Shown: positions 50,915-64,000 of the stretch, piece after piece
How the letters are laid out: the number at the start of each line of letters is the position of its first letter
Numbering within the stretch: position 1 is the stretch's first letter
NCBI GenBank assembly: GCA_030159075.1
Contig: BROG01000821.1
Span: 23,501-87,500 of the forward strand
DNA from: Atrina japonica
Lineage: Eukaryota > Mollusca > Bivalvia > Pterioida > Pinnidae
Length of the DNA: 64,000 bases
Direction: 5' to 3'
The notes under the pieces: model-generated
Databases searched by the model: none
The model's input: only the letters and a program-made list of their open reading frames with translations
Told to the model about the DNA's origin: nothing
Position numbers and translations under genes: made by a program

Positions 50915-51543
50915 CACGCCAAGATCAAATTAATGAGTTAAACCTAGTTTTTCTCAGTTAAACCAACTTTTTCTCCATTTAAACCTAGTTTTTTATCAGT
51001 AACCCACATTAACTAGAGAAAAACTAGGTTTAACTGCGCCACAATAACATTAATGAGTCTCAATATAATTTCGGGGTAATTAATCCTTATTTTCTCAGTT
51101 AAATCTAGCTTTTCTCAAGTTAATGTGGAATACGAGAAAAACTAGGATTAAGTCGAAATTGTAATTTCGGCGTGTTAAATCAGTTAAACCTAGAATTTCT
51201 CACAACAACTGGAGAAAACCTAGGTTTAACTGAGAAAAACTTGGTTTAAATGCGCCAAAATCACAAAAATGAGTTAAACCTTTTTCCCCAAGAAAAAACT
51301 AGTTTAACCGAGCAATACTAGGTTTAACTGCGCCACAATAACAGTTTTGGCTATTTTGCGCAGTTAAACCTTTTTTTCTCAGTTAATCTAAGTTTTCCGA
51401 CAGTTAATTTGGGTTACGAGAAAAATAGGATTAAATGGAGAAAAACTAGGTTTATCTTAGAAAACCTAGGTTTAACTGGAGAAAACCTAAGTTTATCTGC
51501 GAAAAATTAGGTTTAACTCGTTAATGTTATTTGGTGTGCCATA
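50915..51543. repeat. Foldback-like element built of inverted short repeats
   Basis: The phrase TTAAACCTAGTTTTTCTC and its reverse complement GAGAAAAACTAGGTTTAA alternate many times over ~630 bp. The two ends (AATTAATGAGTTAAACCTAG and AGGTTTAACTCGTTAATG) are inverted copies. No coding frame. The layout resembles foldback or multi-inverted-repeat DNA elements. Confidence 0.82.
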
Positions 51544-51589
51544 TACATTAATGTATCGTGTTAGTTCTGTCGTTGGCAATAGGCATGGT

Positions 51590-52015
51590 TACCGCGGGAG
51601 GTAACCGATTGTGGCGGACAAAACTCACAAGTCCGAGCTTGTGCCCACTATACTATTTTACACACTACTTTGTCAAAGCCGGCAATCAAACCCAGCGCTA
51701 ACCAGTGCGCCACTCCAAGACCTATATAACATAAACAAGGCATAGGTGATTTCAGTATAGCTACATGATTTACTTGGTAAGAAATTTGTGTTCTTCGAGT
51801 TGAGCCAGTTGTTGTATCTAATTTTTCGTATCCTAATGAACTTATAGGCATGGTTACTGCGGGTGGAAACCAGTTAAAGCGGACAAAACCAATATGTCCG
51901 AACTGGCGTACAATAAAATTTTTCACATACTACTTTGCCAAACCCGAAAAAAAAAACCGGAAAAAGTACGCTAAATACTGCGCTACTCGAACACTTATAT
52001 ATACATAAACAAGGT
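51590..52015 (-). repeat. Two tandem SINE-like units, family C type (reverse)
   Basis: Units at ~51,570-51,745 and ~51,835-52,015 share GGCATGGTTAC-GCGGG, GCGGACAAAAC, CATACTACTTTG-CAAA and ATAAACAAGG. On the minus strand the first contains GTGGCGCACTGGTTAGCGCT and GGGTTTGATTGCC, resembling tRNA A and B boxes. Confidence 0.6.
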
Positions 52016-52566
52016 ATAAGTGTTTCCATTTTTACCATGTTTTACATGTTAATGGTTTTGCATTTTCCAGAATTAAACCTCTTCAGATAATTAATACTAA
52101 ACGTTGTTATATCTTATTTTTCGTATTTCTAATGGACCTAGAGTTTCAAATATACATTGGTACGCCTTCATTTTACTTATTGATAGCTCTTGAGCAATAT
52201 AATTAATTTCATCTTGTACGAATTCGAGATATTATTCTGATTTTCACAGTGTACTTAATAGCACATCGATATATCCCGAATCTATACAGCAGTCTATAGA
52301 GTTTTATGATGAAATACAAATGCATCAGGTCGTTGATACAGCATTATTCATATCCACAGAAATGACTAGAGATAAGTATCAAGAAGATTAAAAACATGTT
52401 AAATACCATTTTTGTTTATTTAGGACACATAAATAAAAGTATTCTACAACGCATCCTAATTTTTTGTGATGCATATTTTGCCTTGTTCACATCCATTTCT
52501 GTGACAATTTAGTACCGATTATATAACTCTCAATTCAGATTGTATTTGGATACAAATTTGACCAAG

Positions 52567-63788
<11,222 letters not shown>

Positions 63789-63811
63789 GTAAAACTTTTT
63801 AGCTTTATATA

Positions 63812-63990
63812 CAGTAAAACCTGCTATAGCGGCCACCTGTATATAAGGATTACCTGTTTATAAAGGCCAGTTTTTTCAAGTCCCTTGACTGCATATTTTG
63901 ACTAAATTAAACCTGTGTATAGGGGTCACCTGTACATAAGGGCCAATATTTTCTGGTCCCTTGGGTGGCCCCTATATACAGGTTTTACTG
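63812..63990. mobile_element. MITE with CAGTAAAACC terminal inverted repeats
   Basis: The left end CAGTAAAACCTGCTATAGCG at 63,812 and the right end CCTATATACAGGTTTTACTG at 63,990 are inverted repeats, flanked on both sides by TATA. It is 179 bp long, with internal GGCCACCTGTATATAAGG-like subrepeats and no coding. The ends and TA target suggest a Tc1/mariner- or pogo-type non-autonomous element. It lies in the last intron of LOX locus 4. Confidence 0.8.
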
Positions 63991-64000
63991 TATATAAATA

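Overview
The window is eukaryotic genomic DNA: AT-rich, intron-containing and full of microsatellites, tRNA-derived SINE-like repeats and degraded retroelements. The gene content (animal-type PLAT-lipoxygenases) and the repeat style suggest a marine invertebrate, most likely a bivalve or other mollusc. The species cannot be fixed from the sequence alone.

The only protein-coding content I can support is a head-to-tail array of lipoxygenase (LOX) loci, all on the + strand. (1) 287-7424: the last nine coding exons of a LOX whose 5' part lies upstream of the window. (2) About 13,913-18,700: a dead LOX copy keeping relics of exons 11-15, with lost splice sites, a stop codon and a broken 3' end. 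(3) 26,104-46,808: a complete 15-coding-exon LOX. Its exons sum to 1,992 nt (663 aa) and carry a PLAT domain, all five iron ligands and the C-terminal isoleucine. (4) 52,567 to beyond the right edge: a second PLAT-LOX with 14 of its expected 15 coding exons in view. Introns sit at the same positions and phases in all copies, and exon lengths are identical or differ by whole codons. Loci 1 and 4 resemble each other, as do 2 and 3, giving an A-B-B-A order. Such enzymes dioxygenate polyunsaturated fatty acids to hydroperoxides. Locus 4 has proline at the position (Coffa site) that is normally Ala or Gly and influences stereochemistry.

Region by region: 1-7.4 kb locus 1; 7.4-13.9 kb intergenic, with TA/TG and GATA arrays, a hairpin repeat and a Penelope-like RT fragment; 13.9-18.7 kb the pseudogene, invaded by Penelope debris and a SINE carrying a 38-bp VNTR; 18.7-26.1 kb intergenic with SINEs and a roughly 1-kb purine-rich block inside a SINE; 26.1-46.8 kb locus 3; 46.8-52.5 kb intergenic with a compound microsatellite, a 66-bp poly-C run, a GATA-rich satellite interrupted by a Penelope copy, a foldback-like element and a tandem SINE pair; 52.5-64 kb locus 4.

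The repeats are more unusual than the genes. Two copies of one SINE family carry independent minisatellites (38 bp and 48 bp, 8 units each) between their tRNA-like head and body. A copy of another SINE family carries a purine-rich expansion. Penelope-like fragments sit inside GATA arrays, and several hairpin or foldback elements are present. I found no functional RNA gene, CRISPR array or prokaryotic feature.
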